DNA of 64,000 nt from JANSWY01 sp965243755 (lineage in GTDB: Bacteria > Bacteroidota > Bacteroidia > Cytophagales > Cyclobacteriaceae). Positions 1 to 8,575 of the stretch are shown piece after piece (within the stretch, counting starts at the first letter, position 1; each line of letters starts with the position of its first letter). The DNA lies in the NCBI GenBank assembly GCA_965243755.1, contig CBDEVW010000006.1, positions 1,093,097 to 1,157,096 on the forward strand, given 5' to 3'. Made by a program: the position numbers and the translations under genes. The notes beneath the pieces are model-generated. The model did not search any database and was not told the DNA's origin. It was given only the letters and a program-made list of their open reading frames with translations.

Positions 1-26
1 AATATTATCTATCTGACCCCATACAA

Positions 27-1724
27 ATGAGGATATTGCTTATAGTAGCGGGATTATCATGCCTGCTTTCCTGTAGTTCGACAACACATCAAATAGATCA
101 ATACACTGAGGACATCCGGTTAAACCAATTAGGTTATTTTCCTGTAGGATCAAAACAATTTGTACAGGTAGGAAGATTCGATGATCAGTCCTTTGAAATT
201 GTTGATGTAAATTCCGGGAAATCCGTATTTGAAGGGACATTTTCTGAAGTAAAGAACTGGGAGCTGGCTGGAGAACTGGCCAGGGTAGGTGATTTTTCTT
301 CTTTTAACCAGGAGGGAAGTTATGTCATTTATATCCCATCAATTGGGTATTCCTATCCATTTGATATCGATAAAAACATATATCAGGAGGTTTTCTCCGC
401 ATCTGTCAAATCCTATTATTACCAGCGTGCCGGTGCAAGTCTGAAAAAAGAGCATGCTGGACAATGGAGTCGGGCTTTGGGACACCCCGATGATAGCGTC
501 ATATTTCACCCTTCCAGCGGGAGGACCGGGATCACTGCCTCTGCCGGTGGGTGGTATGATGCGGGGGATTATGGGAAGTACGTGGTTAATGGTGCAGTTT
601 CCCTCGGACAAATGCTAAACCTCTATGAACAGTACCCTGAAGTGCTTCCTGATAATTCACTCAATATTCCGGAAAGCGGCAATGGTATTTCTGATTTCCT
701 GGATGAAATGAAATATGAAATGGACTGGCTGCTATCCATGCAGGACGATGATGGCGGGATGTTCTTTAAATTGACCACCAGGAGGTTTGAAGGAATGGTG
801 ATGCCTGATAAGGCTGTTCAGCCAAGACATGTCATTGGTAAATCAACTGCGGCAAGTCTTGATTTCGCAGCAGTAGCCGCAAAGTTCTCACGAATCATAA
901 AGCCTGTGGATTCCGGCTATGCACAAACGTTAATAGAAGCGTCTCTTCGTGCGTGGGACTGGGCCATTGAAAACGATCATGTAGCCTATAAAAATCCGGA
1001 TGATGTACAGACCGGTGAATATGGTGATAAAGATTTCTCGAAAGAGTTTTACTGGGCAGCTACGGAATTGTACCTGTCAACCAACGATGAGCAATATCAG
1101 ACGTATGTGCTGGAAAATCCCCAGGATTTTAGTTTCAAACCTGGGGAGAGTTGGGCCAATTTCATGCACTACCTAGCAGTGTTTTCAATGATCAACAACC
1201 ACGATCATTGGAATGACCCCATTAAGAGTGAGCTGCTTAAAACTGCCGATAGTCTTTTGGAAGCCATGCAGGAATCAGCCTATCATATTCCGGTCAACGA
1301 TTATCAATGGGGATCAAATAGTGATGTGCTGAACACGGCAATGATTTTATCTTATGCTTTTGAAATGACTAAGGACAGTAGGTACTACCTGGCATGCCAG
1401 TCTATAGTAGATTATGTATTTGGAAAAAATGCTTTAGGATACAGCTTTGTAACCGGCTATGGCGACAAAACCCCGATGTACATTCATCACAGACCCAGCA
1501 GTGCAGATGGCATTGCCGAACCAGTACCTGGATTTATTTCAGGAGGCCCCAATTACGCGATGCAAGATGCCTTTCAGGTAGAGTATCCAGAGAATGTACC
1601 TCCTATGAAAGCCTGGGTAGATGTAGAGCCAAGTTTTGCCAGTAATGAAGTCTGTCTCAATTGGAATGCCCCGCTGGTTTATATGTTGGGTTTCCTCCCT
1701 CAATACCAACCTTTGATTTTATAA
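27..1724 (+). CDS. GH9 family endoglucanase-type glycoside hydrolase, lipoprotein
   Basis: A 565-residue protein that probably cleaves beta-1,4 (or mixed-linkage) glucans at the cell surface or in the periplasm. The N-terminus is a lipoprotein signal with lipobox LLSC (Cys16). Residues ~28-115 match the CelD_N immunoglobulin-like domain found before GH9 domains (IRLNQLGYFP start), and ~120-560 form the GH9 (alpha/alpha)6 barrel. The catalytic-base motif is visible as GWYDAGDYGKY (Asp178, Asp181), the GH9 His motif as HHRPSSADG, and the C-terminal signature as SNEVCLNWNAP, with the likely acid Glu541. There is no separate carbohydrate-binding module. It is followed after 27 bp by a sugar symporter and then a GH1 enzyme, which suggests a short glucan-to-glucose route. 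The operon may begin left of the window, since only 26 bases precede the gene. Family assignment is firm; the exact substrate is inferred. Confidence 0.93.
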   Translation: MRILLIVAGLSCLLSCSSTTHQIDQYTEDIRLNQLGYFPVGSKQFVQVGRFDDQSFEIVDVNSGKSVFEGTFSEVKNWELAGELARVGDFSSFNQEGSYVIYIPSIGYSYPFDIDKNIYQEVFSASVKSYYYQRAGASLKKEHAGQWSRALGHPDDSVIFHPSSGRTGITASAGGWYDAGDYGKYVVNGAVSLGQMLNLYEQYPEVLPDNSLNIPESGNGISDFLDEMKYEMDWLLSMQDDDGGMFFKLTTRRFEGMVMPDKAVQPRHVIGKSTAASLDFAAVAAKFSRIIKPVDSGYAQTLIEASLRAWDWAIENDHVAYKNPDDVQTGEYGDKDFSKEFYWAATELYLSTNDEQYQTYVLENPQDFSFKPGESWANFMHYLAVFSMINNHDHWNDPIKSELLKTADSLLEAMQESAYHIPVNDYQWGSNSDVLNTAMILSYAFEMTKDSRYYLACQSIVDYVFGKNALGYSFVTGYGDKTPMYIHHRPSSADGIAEPVPGFISGGPNYAMQDAFQVEYPENVPPMKAWVDVEPSFASNEVCLNWNAPLVYMLGFLPQYQPLIL

Positions 1725-1751
1725 AGTTCCACTTAAAACCAAACTGAACTG

Positions 1752-3107
1752 ATGAACCAAAAAATAAGCCTGAAAGAGAAACTGGGGTATGCACTGGGTG
1801 ATACTGCTGCCAATATTGCCTGGAGGACGCTAACAACATTTTTGCTGGTATTTTATACAGACGTATTCGGTATATCAGCTGCTGCTGCTGGTATATTGTT
1901 GTTAATTACCCGACTGACTGACGGTGTAACAGATGTGATCATGGGAATGATTGCCGACAGGACCAATACTTCCAAAGGTAAATTCCGTCCCTGGATACTG
2001 TGGACAGCCATTCCACTAGGAGTGATTTTGGCGTTGACCTTTACCACACCTGATTTTGGGCCTACCGGAAAGTTGATCTACGCCTATGTAACTTATATCC
2101 TGCTGACATTAATGTACACAGCCAGCAACGTGCCGTACTCAGCGTTGATGGGCGTGATGACCTCCAATGACCTGGAAAGAACCAGCTTGTCAAGCTTTAG
2201 GTTTGCAGGTGCTTACTTTGGTGGCATACTGACCCAGGGGCTGTTGATTTACCTGGTGTTGTTTTTAGGTGGTGGGAATGAAAACAAAGGGTATCAATAT
2301 GCCATTTATTTACTTTCCGCTGTATTGTCGGGCTTCTTATTGATTACTTACTTCACCACGAAAGAAAGGGTAAAGCCCAAATCCAACGAGACAGGCAATA
2401 TCTGGCAGGACCTGTCAGATCTTATTAAAAACAAACCATGGGTGATCTTGCTGGTGGTTGGGTTTTTGTTTGTCACTTACAATTCCATCAAACAGGGGAT
2501 CACCGTAATTTATTTCAAAAGATACCTCGACAATGAAACACTGGCGGCATCTTATATGGTAATTCTCCTTCTGGTATCAATGGTAGCGGCATTGGTTACT
2601 ACTCCTCTCACTAATTATTTTGGGAAGAAAAAGTTGTTTATATATGTCATGCTGTTCTCAGCGGTAACCAATGCCCTACTATATATCGCCCAGCCAGGGG
2701 ATTACACCCTTATCTTCGTACTAGGTTCACTTTCTGAGTTTGGCGCTGGAATAATGCCGGTGTTGTTTTTTAGCATGCTTGGTGATGCAGCAGACTACTC
2801 CGAAGCGAAGAACGGAAGAAGAGCTACTGGCCTTGTATTTTCAGCAGGGACCTTTGCTATGAAATTTGGTGGCGGTGCAGCAGGAGCGATCATAGGATTG
2901 CTACTGAGTAGCTACGGATATGACGGATTGAATGAAACCACGGTAGTTGGAGCAATGCCAGCCATCAAAATGCTGATGAGTTGGATACCTGCATTAATCG
3001 CTGTGCCAACCATTGCGTTTTTATTGATATATCCATTATCACCAGATAAATTAGAAGAAGTAAATACAACTTTAGAGGAATTAAGACTTTCACCAGTTAA
3101 AGGTTAA
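1752..3107 (+). CDS. MFS sugar transporter, GPH (glycoside-pentoside-hexuronide):cation symporter family
   Basis: A 451-residue inner-membrane protein with about 12 hydrophobic segments. The N-terminus LGYALGDTAANIAW and the motif FYTDVFGI are typical of MelB-like GPH symporters. The family's loop 2-3 signature appears as LTDGVTDVIMGMIADRT followed by GKFRPW. GPH proteins import disaccharides or glycosides together with Na+ or H+. Lying between a GH9 glucanase and a cytoplasmic GH1 beta-glucosidase (8 bp to the next gene), it most likely imports cellobiose or short beta-glucan oligosaccharides; this substrate is an inference from context. Confidence 0.92.
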   Translation: MNQKISLKEKLGYALGDTAANIAWRTLTTFLLVFYTDVFGISAAAAGILLLITRLTDGVTDVIMGMIADRTNTSKGKFRPWILWTAIPLGVILALTFTTPDFGPTGKLIYAYVTYILLTLMYTASNVPYSALMGVMTSNDLERTSLSSFRFAGAYFGGILTQGLLIYLVLFLGGGNENKGYQYAIYLLSAVLSGFLLITYFTTKERVKPKSNETGNIWQDLSDLIKNKPWVILLVVGFLFVTYNSIKQGITVIYFKRYLDNETLAASYMVILLLVSMVAALVTTPLTNYFGKKKLFIYVMLFSAVTNALLYIAQPGDYTLIFVLGSLSEFGAGIMPVLFFSMLGDAADYSEAKNGRRATGLVFSAGTFAMKFGGGAAGAIIGLLLSSYGYDGLNETTVVGAMPAIKMLMSWIPALIAVPTIAFLLIYPLSPDKLEEVNTTLEELRLSPVKG

Positions 3108-3115
3108 ATTAAAGC

Positions 3116-4516
3116 ATGAGTAAGTTTCCGGAGGGATTCGTTTGGGGATCCGCAACATCGTCTTATCAGATAGAAGGAGCACATAATACTGATGGCAAGG
3201 GACCATCGATATGGGATGCTTTTTGTACCATTCCCAACAGGGTGGCGAATAATGAAAATGGAAATGTCGCCCTTGACCATTATCACCGGTACAAAGAGGA
3301 TGTGGCGTTGATGAAATCACTGGGTTTTAAAGCCTACCGGTTTTCTATTTCATGGCCCAGAATTTTACCGGAAGGGAAAGGCAAGGTCAATGAAGCCGGG
3401 ATCAAGTTTTACTCGGACCTGATCGATGAATTGCTTGCCAATGACATTGTACCCTGGGTGACTTTATACCACTGGGACCTGCCATTGGCACTACAAACTG
3501 AACACGATGGGTGGCTGAATCCGGCTATTGTTGATGACTTTGCCAATTACGCGAGCATTTGTTTTGAGCATTTTGGGGATAGGGTGAAACATTGGATTAC
3601 GCTCAATGAACCATGGGTAGTGTCAATACTGGGGTATGGTCAGGGAGTGTTTGCGCCGGGACGGGTTTCAAATGTAGAACCATACCTTGCAGCACATCAT
3701 TTGATTCTGGCACATGCCAGGGCTTACAGGGTGTACAAAGAGCAGTTTGGTCATCAAAATGGAACCATTGGGATCACCAATAACTGTGACTGGAGGGAAC
3801 CACTCACTGACAAACAGGAAGACAAAGATGCTGCAGAAAGGGCTTTGCTATTCTTTTTAGGATGGTTTGCCGATCCGGTTTATTTTGGTGATTACCCACA
3901 GGTGATGAAGCAAAGGCTAGGGGAACGCTTGCCTAAGTTTACTGCAGAGGAAAAGGAGCTGATCAAAGGGAGCACCGATTTCTTTGGACTCAATCACTAC
4001 ACCACCATGTATGCAGCTGAAAACCATGGGCAAATAAAGAAAGGAAGTGTTTACGGTAACGGAGGGTTGTCCGAGGACCAGGATGTGGACCTGTCACAAG
4101 ATCCAGGCTGGGAGCTCACCAGCATGAACTGGGCGGTGGTACCATGGGGTTGTCAAAAATTGCTACACTGGATCAATGATCGATATGATGCGCCGGATAT
4201 TTACATTACTGAGAATGGGTTTGCCTGCGACGATCAAATTGAAGGCGGTGAAGTCAATGATCATAACAGGATCAAATACTATCGCAGCTACCTGGAAGCA
4301 TGCCATGAAGCCATAAAAGAAGGCGTAAAGTTAAAGGGCTATTTCGCCTGGAGTATGTTTGATAATTTTGAATGGGCCTCCGGGTACCGTCCACGCTTTG
4401 GCATCACTTATGTGGACTACAAGACGCTGGAAAGAACACCAAAAGCCTCCGCGTTATGGTTTAAGCAGGTGTTTGAAAACAATTCAATTTTTACGGATCA
4501 GGAGAAGGTGATGTAG
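3116..4516 (+). CDS. GH1 beta-glucosidase
   Basis: A 466-residue cytoplasmic enzyme without a signal peptide, the normal size for bacterial GH1. The GH1 N-terminal signature reads FVWGSATSSYQIEGA. The acid/base glutamate lies in TLNEPW (Glu165) and the nucleophile in YITENG (Glu366); SWPRILPEG and the aglycone-site region FAWSMFDNFEW are also present. It should hydrolyse imported cellobiose or beta-glucosides to glucose (a 6-phospho substrate is less likely because the uptake partner is a symporter, not a PTS). It is the last gene of the GH9-symporter-GH1 operon. No clear terminator hairpin was found in the 179 bp that follow. Confidence 0.95.
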   Translation: MSKFPEGFVWGSATSSYQIEGAHNTDGKGPSIWDAFCTIPNRVANNENGNVALDHYHRYKEDVALMKSLGFKAYRFSISWPRILPEGKGKVNEAGIKFYSDLIDELLANDIVPWVTLYHWDLPLALQTEHDGWLNPAIVDDFANYASICFEHFGDRVKHWITLNEPWVVSILGYGQGVFAPGRVSNVEPYLAAHHLILAHARAYRVYKEQFGHQNGTIGITNNCDWREPLTDKQEDKDAAERALLFFLGWFADPVYFGDYPQVMKQRLGERLPKFTAEEKELIKGSTDFFGLNHYTTMYAAENHGQIKKGSVYGNGGLSEDQDVDLSQDPGWELTSMNWAVVPWGCQKLLHWINDRYDAPDIYITENGFACDDQIEGGEVNDHNRIKYYRSYLEACHEAIKEGVKLKGYFAWSMFDNFEWASGYRPRFGITYVDYKTLERTPKASALWFKQVFENNSIFTDQEKVM

Positions 4517-4642
4517 ATTTTGTGGATGCTGGGTTTAGTTCTTGTCCAAAAGAGCAAATATGAGAAACAGTGTTGGGTTGAGCCCTAGCATTGGATTATT
4601 CAAGGCCAGGAATAGTTAATTCTAACTTTACCGGAAATTAGC

Positions 4643-4650
4643 CTACCTTT
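4643..4650 (+). promoter_or_regulatory. Possible -7 element (TAnnTTTG type) before the DinB-like gene
   Basis: TACCTTTA matches seven of eight positions if the last base of the Bacteroidota -7 consensus TAnnTTTG is relaxed, and it lies 46 bp before the start codon of the next gene. No clear TTTG element sits at the expected -33 distance, so this is a weak call. Confidence 0.3.
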
Positions 4651-4695
4651 ATTACACATACATCTTACATCCATTGATGTGTAATTAAGTTTTTC

Positions 4696-5220
4696 ATGAA
4701 GAAGCAGGAAGTTAAGAAGAATCCGGAGTTTTTAGCCTATGTGTTGAAATTGAATGCGGGGACACCACTCAGGGAAGCCCTGCAAAATAGTCTGGATCAA
4801 ATTGATGAACTAGACATTGCCCAATTGAAGCGCATTGGAAAGAAGGTCTACGAACCCAACAAATGGACAGTCAATAAAATATTGCAGCATTTGATAGACT
4901 GGGAGAGAATCTGGTGCTACCGCGCCATCATCTTTGCCCGGGCGGAAGGGTCCATTCCAGATGCCCATGACCAGGAAATCATGGGATCAAACTCAAATGC
5001 TGACGAATTGACTATTAAGCACCTGATCAATGAGTTGAGCGTGGTACGGCAGTCTTCCATCATGATGTTTGAGTCCTTTAATGAAAAAATCCTGAAAACG
5101 AATTGTGTATTCTTTGAATATGAAATGCCTCTGTACACGATTGGGTTAACAATAACCGCCCATCAAATCCATCATTTCAATGTCATCAAAGAAAGGTATG
5201 TGCCATTAGCTAAATTATAA
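4696..5220 (+). CDS. DinB-like (DinB/YfiT superfamily) four-helix protein
   Basis: A 174-residue cytoplasmic protein. It has the helical-bundle pattern of DinB_2 proteins, with the metal-binding histidines in the usual two places: KILQHLIDWER in helix 2 and a C-terminal AHQIHHFNVIKERY. The proline-tryptophan turn (EPNKWTVNKIL) before helix 2 is characteristic. Family members bind a divalent metal and often act as thiol S-transferases or damage-induced proteins of unknown role; no specific reaction can be assigned here. The gene stands alone, with repeats downstream. Confidence 0.85.
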   Translation: MKKQEVKKNPEFLAYVLKLNAGTPLREALQNSLDQIDELDIAQLKRIGKKVYEPNKWTVNKILQHLIDWERIWCYRAIIFARAEGSIPDAHDQEIMGSNSNADELTIKHLINELSVVRQSSIMMFESFNEKILKTNCVFFEYEMPLYTIGLTITAHQIHHFNVIKERYVPLAKL

Positions 5221-5231
5221 GCAGTGGGTTT

Positions 5232-5376
5232 CATCCCCCTTAATCCCCCTTCGAAGGGGGAAATAGCCGTTTTGTGATTATAATTCTCTTGAATTGACGA
5301 CTATGGTGCGTTGTACGTCAGGGAGCAGGATTAGGAAGAGTTTACTTAATCAGTGTGCCACAGACCAGGGAGTAGG
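5232..5376 (+). repeat. MITE-like repeat, copy A (5' two-thirds)
   Basis: Begins with CATCCCCCTTAATCCCCC and a CCCCCTTCGAAGGGGG hairpin. It continues with a conserved body (TGTGATTATAATTCTCTTGA, then GGGAGCAGGATTAGGAAGAG and CAGACCAGGGAGTAGG). Alignment by eye to copies at 5405, 5530 and 6647 shows high identity over about 140 bases. This copy lacks the right terminal inverted repeat. Confidence 0.85.
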
Positions 5377-5404
5377 AGAAATTGATTAATAATTACACTG
5401 TGTT

Positions 5405-5529
5405 CATCCCCCTTAGTCCCCCTTCAAAGAGGGAAATGTCGGTTGTGTGATGTTAATTCTCTTCAGTTGAAGAATAGGGTGTGTCGTTAGATCAGGGAGC
5501 AGGATTAGGAAGAGTTTATCCGGGCTGTT
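5405..5529 (+). repeat. MITE-like repeat, copy B (truncated)
   Basis: Same start (CATCCCCCTTAGTCCCCC) and body as copy A, but diverged. It is interrupted after the AGGAAGAGTTTATC segment, where copy C begins immediately in the same orientation. Confidence 0.8.
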
Positions 5530-5736
5530 CATCCCCCTTAGTCCCCCTTCGAAGGGGGGAAATAGCAGTTTTGTGATTATAATGCTCTTGAATTGACGAC
5601 TAGAGTGTGTCGCTAGGTCAGGGAGTAGGGTTAGGAAGGGTTTACCCAATCAGTGTGCCACAGACCAGGGAGTAGTAGTTTTTAACAAGGATAGAATAAT
5701 TAGGTTTCCCCCTTAGAAGGGGGAGAAAGGGGGATG
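5530..5736 (+). repeat. MITE-like repeat, copy C, with both terminal inverted repeats
   Basis: A complete-looking unit of 207 bp. The left end (5530-5558) is CATCCCCCTTAGTCCCCC followed by TTCGAAGGGGG. The right end (5708-5736) is its imperfect reverse complement and finishes in AAAGGGGGATG. The two ends differ at about three of 29 positions. There is no coding capacity for a transposase and no obvious target-site duplication. It therefore resembles a non-autonomous miniature element. Confidence 0.8.
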
Positions 5737-5823
5737 ACTCTTTCGTTTTATAGCATTAACCTGTTAACTAACTGTGAATAAACTAGTTATTTGGAAGAAT
5801 TAAGGGGGATATCAACAGCCTAT

Positions 5824-6453
5824 TTACCCCAATAACTGCCCCAAAGCAGAAGGTTTCTTTAGCAGCCATCCGGTAAGGCTATAGCGGGGTTTATTTGAGG
5901 CAAGCACCTGATGTGGCACCTTATCACTTTTAAACATCACACATCTGGCACCAATGGGTTCGATGATCTTTGATGTTCCATCTTCCAAAAACACTTCGAG
6001 TTCACCACCATCACCTTTTTGCCACCCTACATTAAGGTAAATAATTACGGAAATGGTTCTGTTACTCCGATGATTGAACTGGTCGATGTGTTTTTCATAA
6101 TGACCACCTTTGGGATAGTTGGTCAGGTGGAACTCATACCCTGAGAGCCCCAGAAAGCAATAGCGGTTAAAAATATAAAGCATTTCATCTACCATGGACC
6201 AGAAGTCGTCCAGACAAGTATCCCTTTTTCGATCCAGCCAATAGGACAAGTCTCCACGAATTTCATTACGAATAACCTTGTTTTCAGCAGCTCCAATGGC
6301 GGCTTTAGAAAAGCACTCCAGGTGTGCAAGGAAAAAGGACCTAATCGTCTGGAATAACTGTGGATCAATGAAATCATCAATCACCATAAAGTCCTTACAG
6401 GCCAGCTCATCCATCCAGTTGAGCCAATCCTCCGTTTGATAGTACTTGTTCAT
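5824..6453 (-). CDS. 2OG-Fe(II) oxygenase (prolyl-4-hydroxylase-like)
   Basis: A 209-residue soluble protein with the double-stranded beta-helix core of P4Hc/2OG-Fe(II) oxygenases. The iron-binding facial triad is visible: HID (His122, Asp124) in HYEKHIDQF and the distal His181 in KVPHQVL. Arg190 (PRYSLTGW) is placed to bind the 2-oxoglutarate carboxylate. The N-terminal DWLNWMDEL and FMVIDDFID segments fit related SM-20/PHD-like bacterial hydroxylases. The substrate, protein or small molecule, cannot be told from sequence. It is monocistronic, flanked on both sides by repeat-rich gene-poor DNA. Confidence 0.88.
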   Translation of the reverse strand: MNKYYQTEDWLNWMDELACKDFMVIDDFIDPQLFQTIRSFFLAHLECFSKAAIGAAENKVIRNEIRGDLSYWLDRKRDTCLDDFWSMVDEMLYIFNRYCFLGLSGYEFHLTNYPKGGHYEKHIDQFNHRSNRTISVIIYLNVGWQKGDGGELEVFLEDGTSKIIEPIGARCVMFKSDKVPHQVLASNKPRYSLTGWLLKKPSALGQLLG

Positions 6454-6646
6454 TCAAAAAAAATGCGCGCAAATATAGAAGAAACCTGGGGTTAAAAAGT
6501 AGTGTGTCATGCTATTCTTTCCTGATAATTCTTTTGTAGACATTTGTTGACTGATTAGTTTGAGTGTGGCTTAAGGAATAATGTAGACTGTCTGTCACAG
6601 TCCGGGAGCAGATAGGGAAAGATGTGATTGATGACCATACGCTGAT

Positions 6647-6830
6647 CATCCCCCTTGGTCCCCCTTCAAAGGGGGAAATGACGGGTTTGTGATTATAATT
6701 CTCTTAAGTTGACTGCTATGGTGTGTCGCAGACCAGGGAGTAGGATAAGAAAGGGTTTATCTACTCTGTGTGCGACAAACCAGGGAACACAGGTTGTTTT
6801 TAATAGGGATACAATGATTTCGTTTCCCTC
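6647..6830 (+). repeat. MITE-like repeat, copy E (right end decayed)
   Basis: Starts CATCCCCCTTGGTCCCCC and keeps the conserved body and the tail segment GTTTTTAATAGGGATACAAT, matching the tail of copy C (GTTTTTAACAAGGATAGAAT). The right terminal repeat has degenerated to TTTCCCTC. It lies in the same orientation as copies A-C, on the other side of the oxygenase gene. Confidence 0.75.
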
Positions 6831-6968
6831 TGCTAATAGAAACCTTAAGTTGATAAACTTAAAATAGTACAATTTTAATTCTGAGATTGGATGGCATAAG
6901 TGGATAGATTATGACCCAAAATCCGATTGATTGCTTTCGAATTTTTCCAGTTATAGTGTTAAAAATGT

Positions 6969-7068
6969 AAGTAGCTACTTAGTAAGGAAGAAGTAGCTAC
7001 TTGTTAGGGGAGAAGTAGCTACTTGTTGGAGAGTAAGTAGCTACTTGTTGGGGAGTAAGTAGCTACTT
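6969..7068. repeat. Five-copy, 22-bp-period array of the palindrome AAGTAGCTACTT
   Basis: The perfect 12-bp palindrome AAGTAGCTACTT begins at 6969, 6991, 7013, 7035 and 7057, exactly 22 bp apart. The 10-bp linkers are related to each other (consensus GTTGGGGAGT in the later copies, AGTAAGGAAG in the first). Twenty-two bp is close to two helical turns, so all copies face the same side of the DNA. Nine bp past the last copy lies TATATTTA (7077-7084), one base off a TAnnTTTG -7 element. It could be an operator array, a protein-nucleation site or a simple minisatellite. There are no spacers of CRISPR type. Confidence 0.9.
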
Positions 7069-7676
7069 ATAATTCGTATATTTAGCATTATTTAATCGCT
7101 TCATTTCTATTAAGATGAATCATTTGTCATGAAACCTATTGATCTATGAAGTAAAGAGGGTATTATATCCTGGATTCTTTAAATGTTGGTAAAGTACAAT
7201 TGGACTTGGATGAGGAATGAATCCTGTTTTTGGAATTGCAAAAGTATCAAGAGACACCATGTTAACGGAGGAAATTAAGGAAAGAGAGATACTGGCTGGA
7301 GTGGTTGTAGTCTGCGCATTATGATGTACCACAACAATGCCTTCAACGTTTTTGGTAAGCGCGTTGTGAAGCAAGTTTATGATATATATAATGTGGTTAA
7401 TCATCGTTTGATATTTATTCATTTATTTAAGCGAGATTACAGCAATTATCATGCTAGATTCAAAAGGAATAGATTGCATCAAATGCAGGGGATTACTATA
7501 AAATGGCATATGAGCAGGTAGAACACTTCATAGGATTATCTAACGGGGTGCTGGAGGGTGTCAAATCAAAAATCGTCTAAACCCGATGGTCTAATTGCTG
7601 TTATGAATATATCTGTCATCAGAGTCGTAAACCGCTGGAACTTTAACCCCAAATCCATAAGAAATAATTAAACAAT

Positions 7677-7732
7677 TACTTGCGCAAGTAAAACCTTGCG
7701 CTTATATTAGCAAGTAAATACTTGCGCATAAT
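7677..7732 (+). promoter_or_regulatory. ArsR promoter with two inverted-repeat operators
   Basis: A TTG at 7680-7682 and TATATTAG at 7703-7710 are separated by 20 bp, the normal -33/-7 spacing in Bacteroidota. TACTTGC-GCAAGTA (7677-7690) covers the -33 element. GCAAGTA-AA-TACTTGC (7710-7725) lies just after the -7 element. A partial CTTGCGC copy at 7694-7700 lies between them. The arrangement implies repression by the ArsR protein encoded 5 bp further on. Confidence 0.7.
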
Positions 7733-8060
7733 GAGAAGAGATGTATTTCAAGCCCTGGCGGACCCGACCCGAAGAGATATCCTGCTTTCTATCAGAAAAG
7801 AAAAAAGGCCAATCAATTCCATAGCGGAACAGTTTTCTATGACCAGGCAAGCGGTTTCTCTGCACGTACAGTATCTCAAAGATTGTGGTGTCATCAGCAT
7901 TACCAAAGAAGGTCGCCAGCGATTTTGTGAAATAGAACCAACGGAGTTGCAAAAAGTCAATGAGTGGCTGGAGCCATTTCGGGAGCTTTGGGAGAAACGA
8001 TTTGCACAACTGGATCACCTGCTGGATGAAATGCAGTCAAAATCTAAGAAAAACACTTAA
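7731..8060 (+). CDS. ArsR/SmtB-family winged-helix regulator
   Basis: A 109-residue protein. The start MRRDVFQALADPTRRDILL is the standard opening of ArsR regulators that pair with SRPBCC genes, and it equals the start of the paralogue at 54080-54400. For this reason ATG 7731 is chosen over an in-frame TTG at 7722. The winged helix-turn-helix is seen at INSIAEQFSMTRQAVSLHVQYLKDCGVI. No metal-binding cysteines are present, so it is probably not a metal sensor. Operators over its own promoter suggest autorepression. It is followed after 20 bp by the SRPBCC gene and then by a Crp-family gene. Confidence 0.92.
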   Translation: MRRDVFQALADPTRRDILLSIRKEKRPINSIAEQFSMTRQAVSLHVQYLKDCGVISITKEGRQRFCEIEPTELQKVNEWLEPFRELWEKRFAQLDHLLDEMQSKSKKNT

Positions 8061-8080
8061 TCACTTACATTTATACAATT

Positions 8081-8575
8081 ATGAAAGAAACTAAATTTAT
8101 TGCTGAGGGGACCAAACTTACTGTAAAACGATCTTTTTCAGCACCGATCGATCTGGTTTGGAGAGCCTGGACCGAGGAGGAACTGCTGGACCAATGGTGG
8201 GCACCCGCACCATGGAGATCTGAAACCAAACACATGGATTTTACTGAAGGTGGTACCCGGTTGTATGCCATGGTCGGACCAGAGGGAGAGAAGCACTGGG
8301 GCATTACAGAATACCTGAAGATCAATAAAGAGCAGGACTTTACCGGAAAAGATTCCTTTTGCGACGAAGAAGGAAACATCAATGAACAGTTTCCAGTGGC
8401 GACTTTCACTAACCAGTTTGAGGCCAATGGCGCTTCTACTGAAGTCACAATGATCACTACTTACCCTACCGAAAAAGACCTGCAAACAGTAATGGAAATG
8501 GGCATGAAGGAAGGACTCACCCTGGCACTGGATCAGTTGGAAGAGATGTTCAAGGCTAAAGCAGTCAGTCATTAA
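8081..8575 (+). CDS. SRPBCC domain protein (AHSA1 type)
   Basis: A 164-residue cytoplasmic protein of the START/Bet v1-like fold, AHSA1 subgroup. The hallmark opening TVKRSFSAPIDLVWRAWTEEELLDQWWAPAP is present, as is the C-terminal helix MKEGLTLALDQLEEML-like segment. These proteins bind hydrophobic ligands in a central cavity, and the ligand here is unknown. Pairing with an upstream ArsR gene is a common arrangement. It is immediately followed, with no spacer, by the Crp-family gene. Confidence 0.92.
   Translation: MKETKFIAEGTKLTVKRSFSAPIDLVWRAWTEEELLDQWWAPAPWRSETKHMDFTEGGTRLYAMVGPEGEKHWGITEYLKINKEQDFTGKDSFCDEEGNINEQFPVATFTNQFEANGASTEVTMITTYPTEKDLQTVMEMGMKEGLTLALDQLEEMFKAKAVSH

Larger units (their letters stand above)
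6454..7676. other. Gene-poor stretch with repeats, no convincing gene
   Basis: About 1.2 kb without a believable coding region. It holds MITE-like repeat E (6647-6830) preceded by a worn repeat tail (about 6580-6646), and the 22-bp palindrome array at 6969-7068. Beyond that, 7085-7676 contains only weak reading frames: a 92-codon frame at 7144-7422 on the minus strand and a 66-codon frame at 7321-7521 on the plus strand. Their predicted proteins show no recognisable motif and their composition is low in charged-residue pattern. The stretch may be a decayed gene, but nothing proves it. Confidence 0.6.

Noticed and set aside
5413..5649. 78-codon minus-strand frame with a PPFEGGLRGM segment
   Set aside because: It lies wholly inside the MITE-like repeats; the peptide is only the translation of the CCCCCTT repeat, a known source of false gene calls.
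6969..7068. CRISPR array
   Set aside because: The units are 22 bp with similar 10-bp linkers, not unique spacers, and no cas genes are near.
7144..7422. 92-codon minus-strand frame after the palindrome array
   Set aside because: No motif, unusual composition and an overlapping frame on the other strand; not enough to call a gene.
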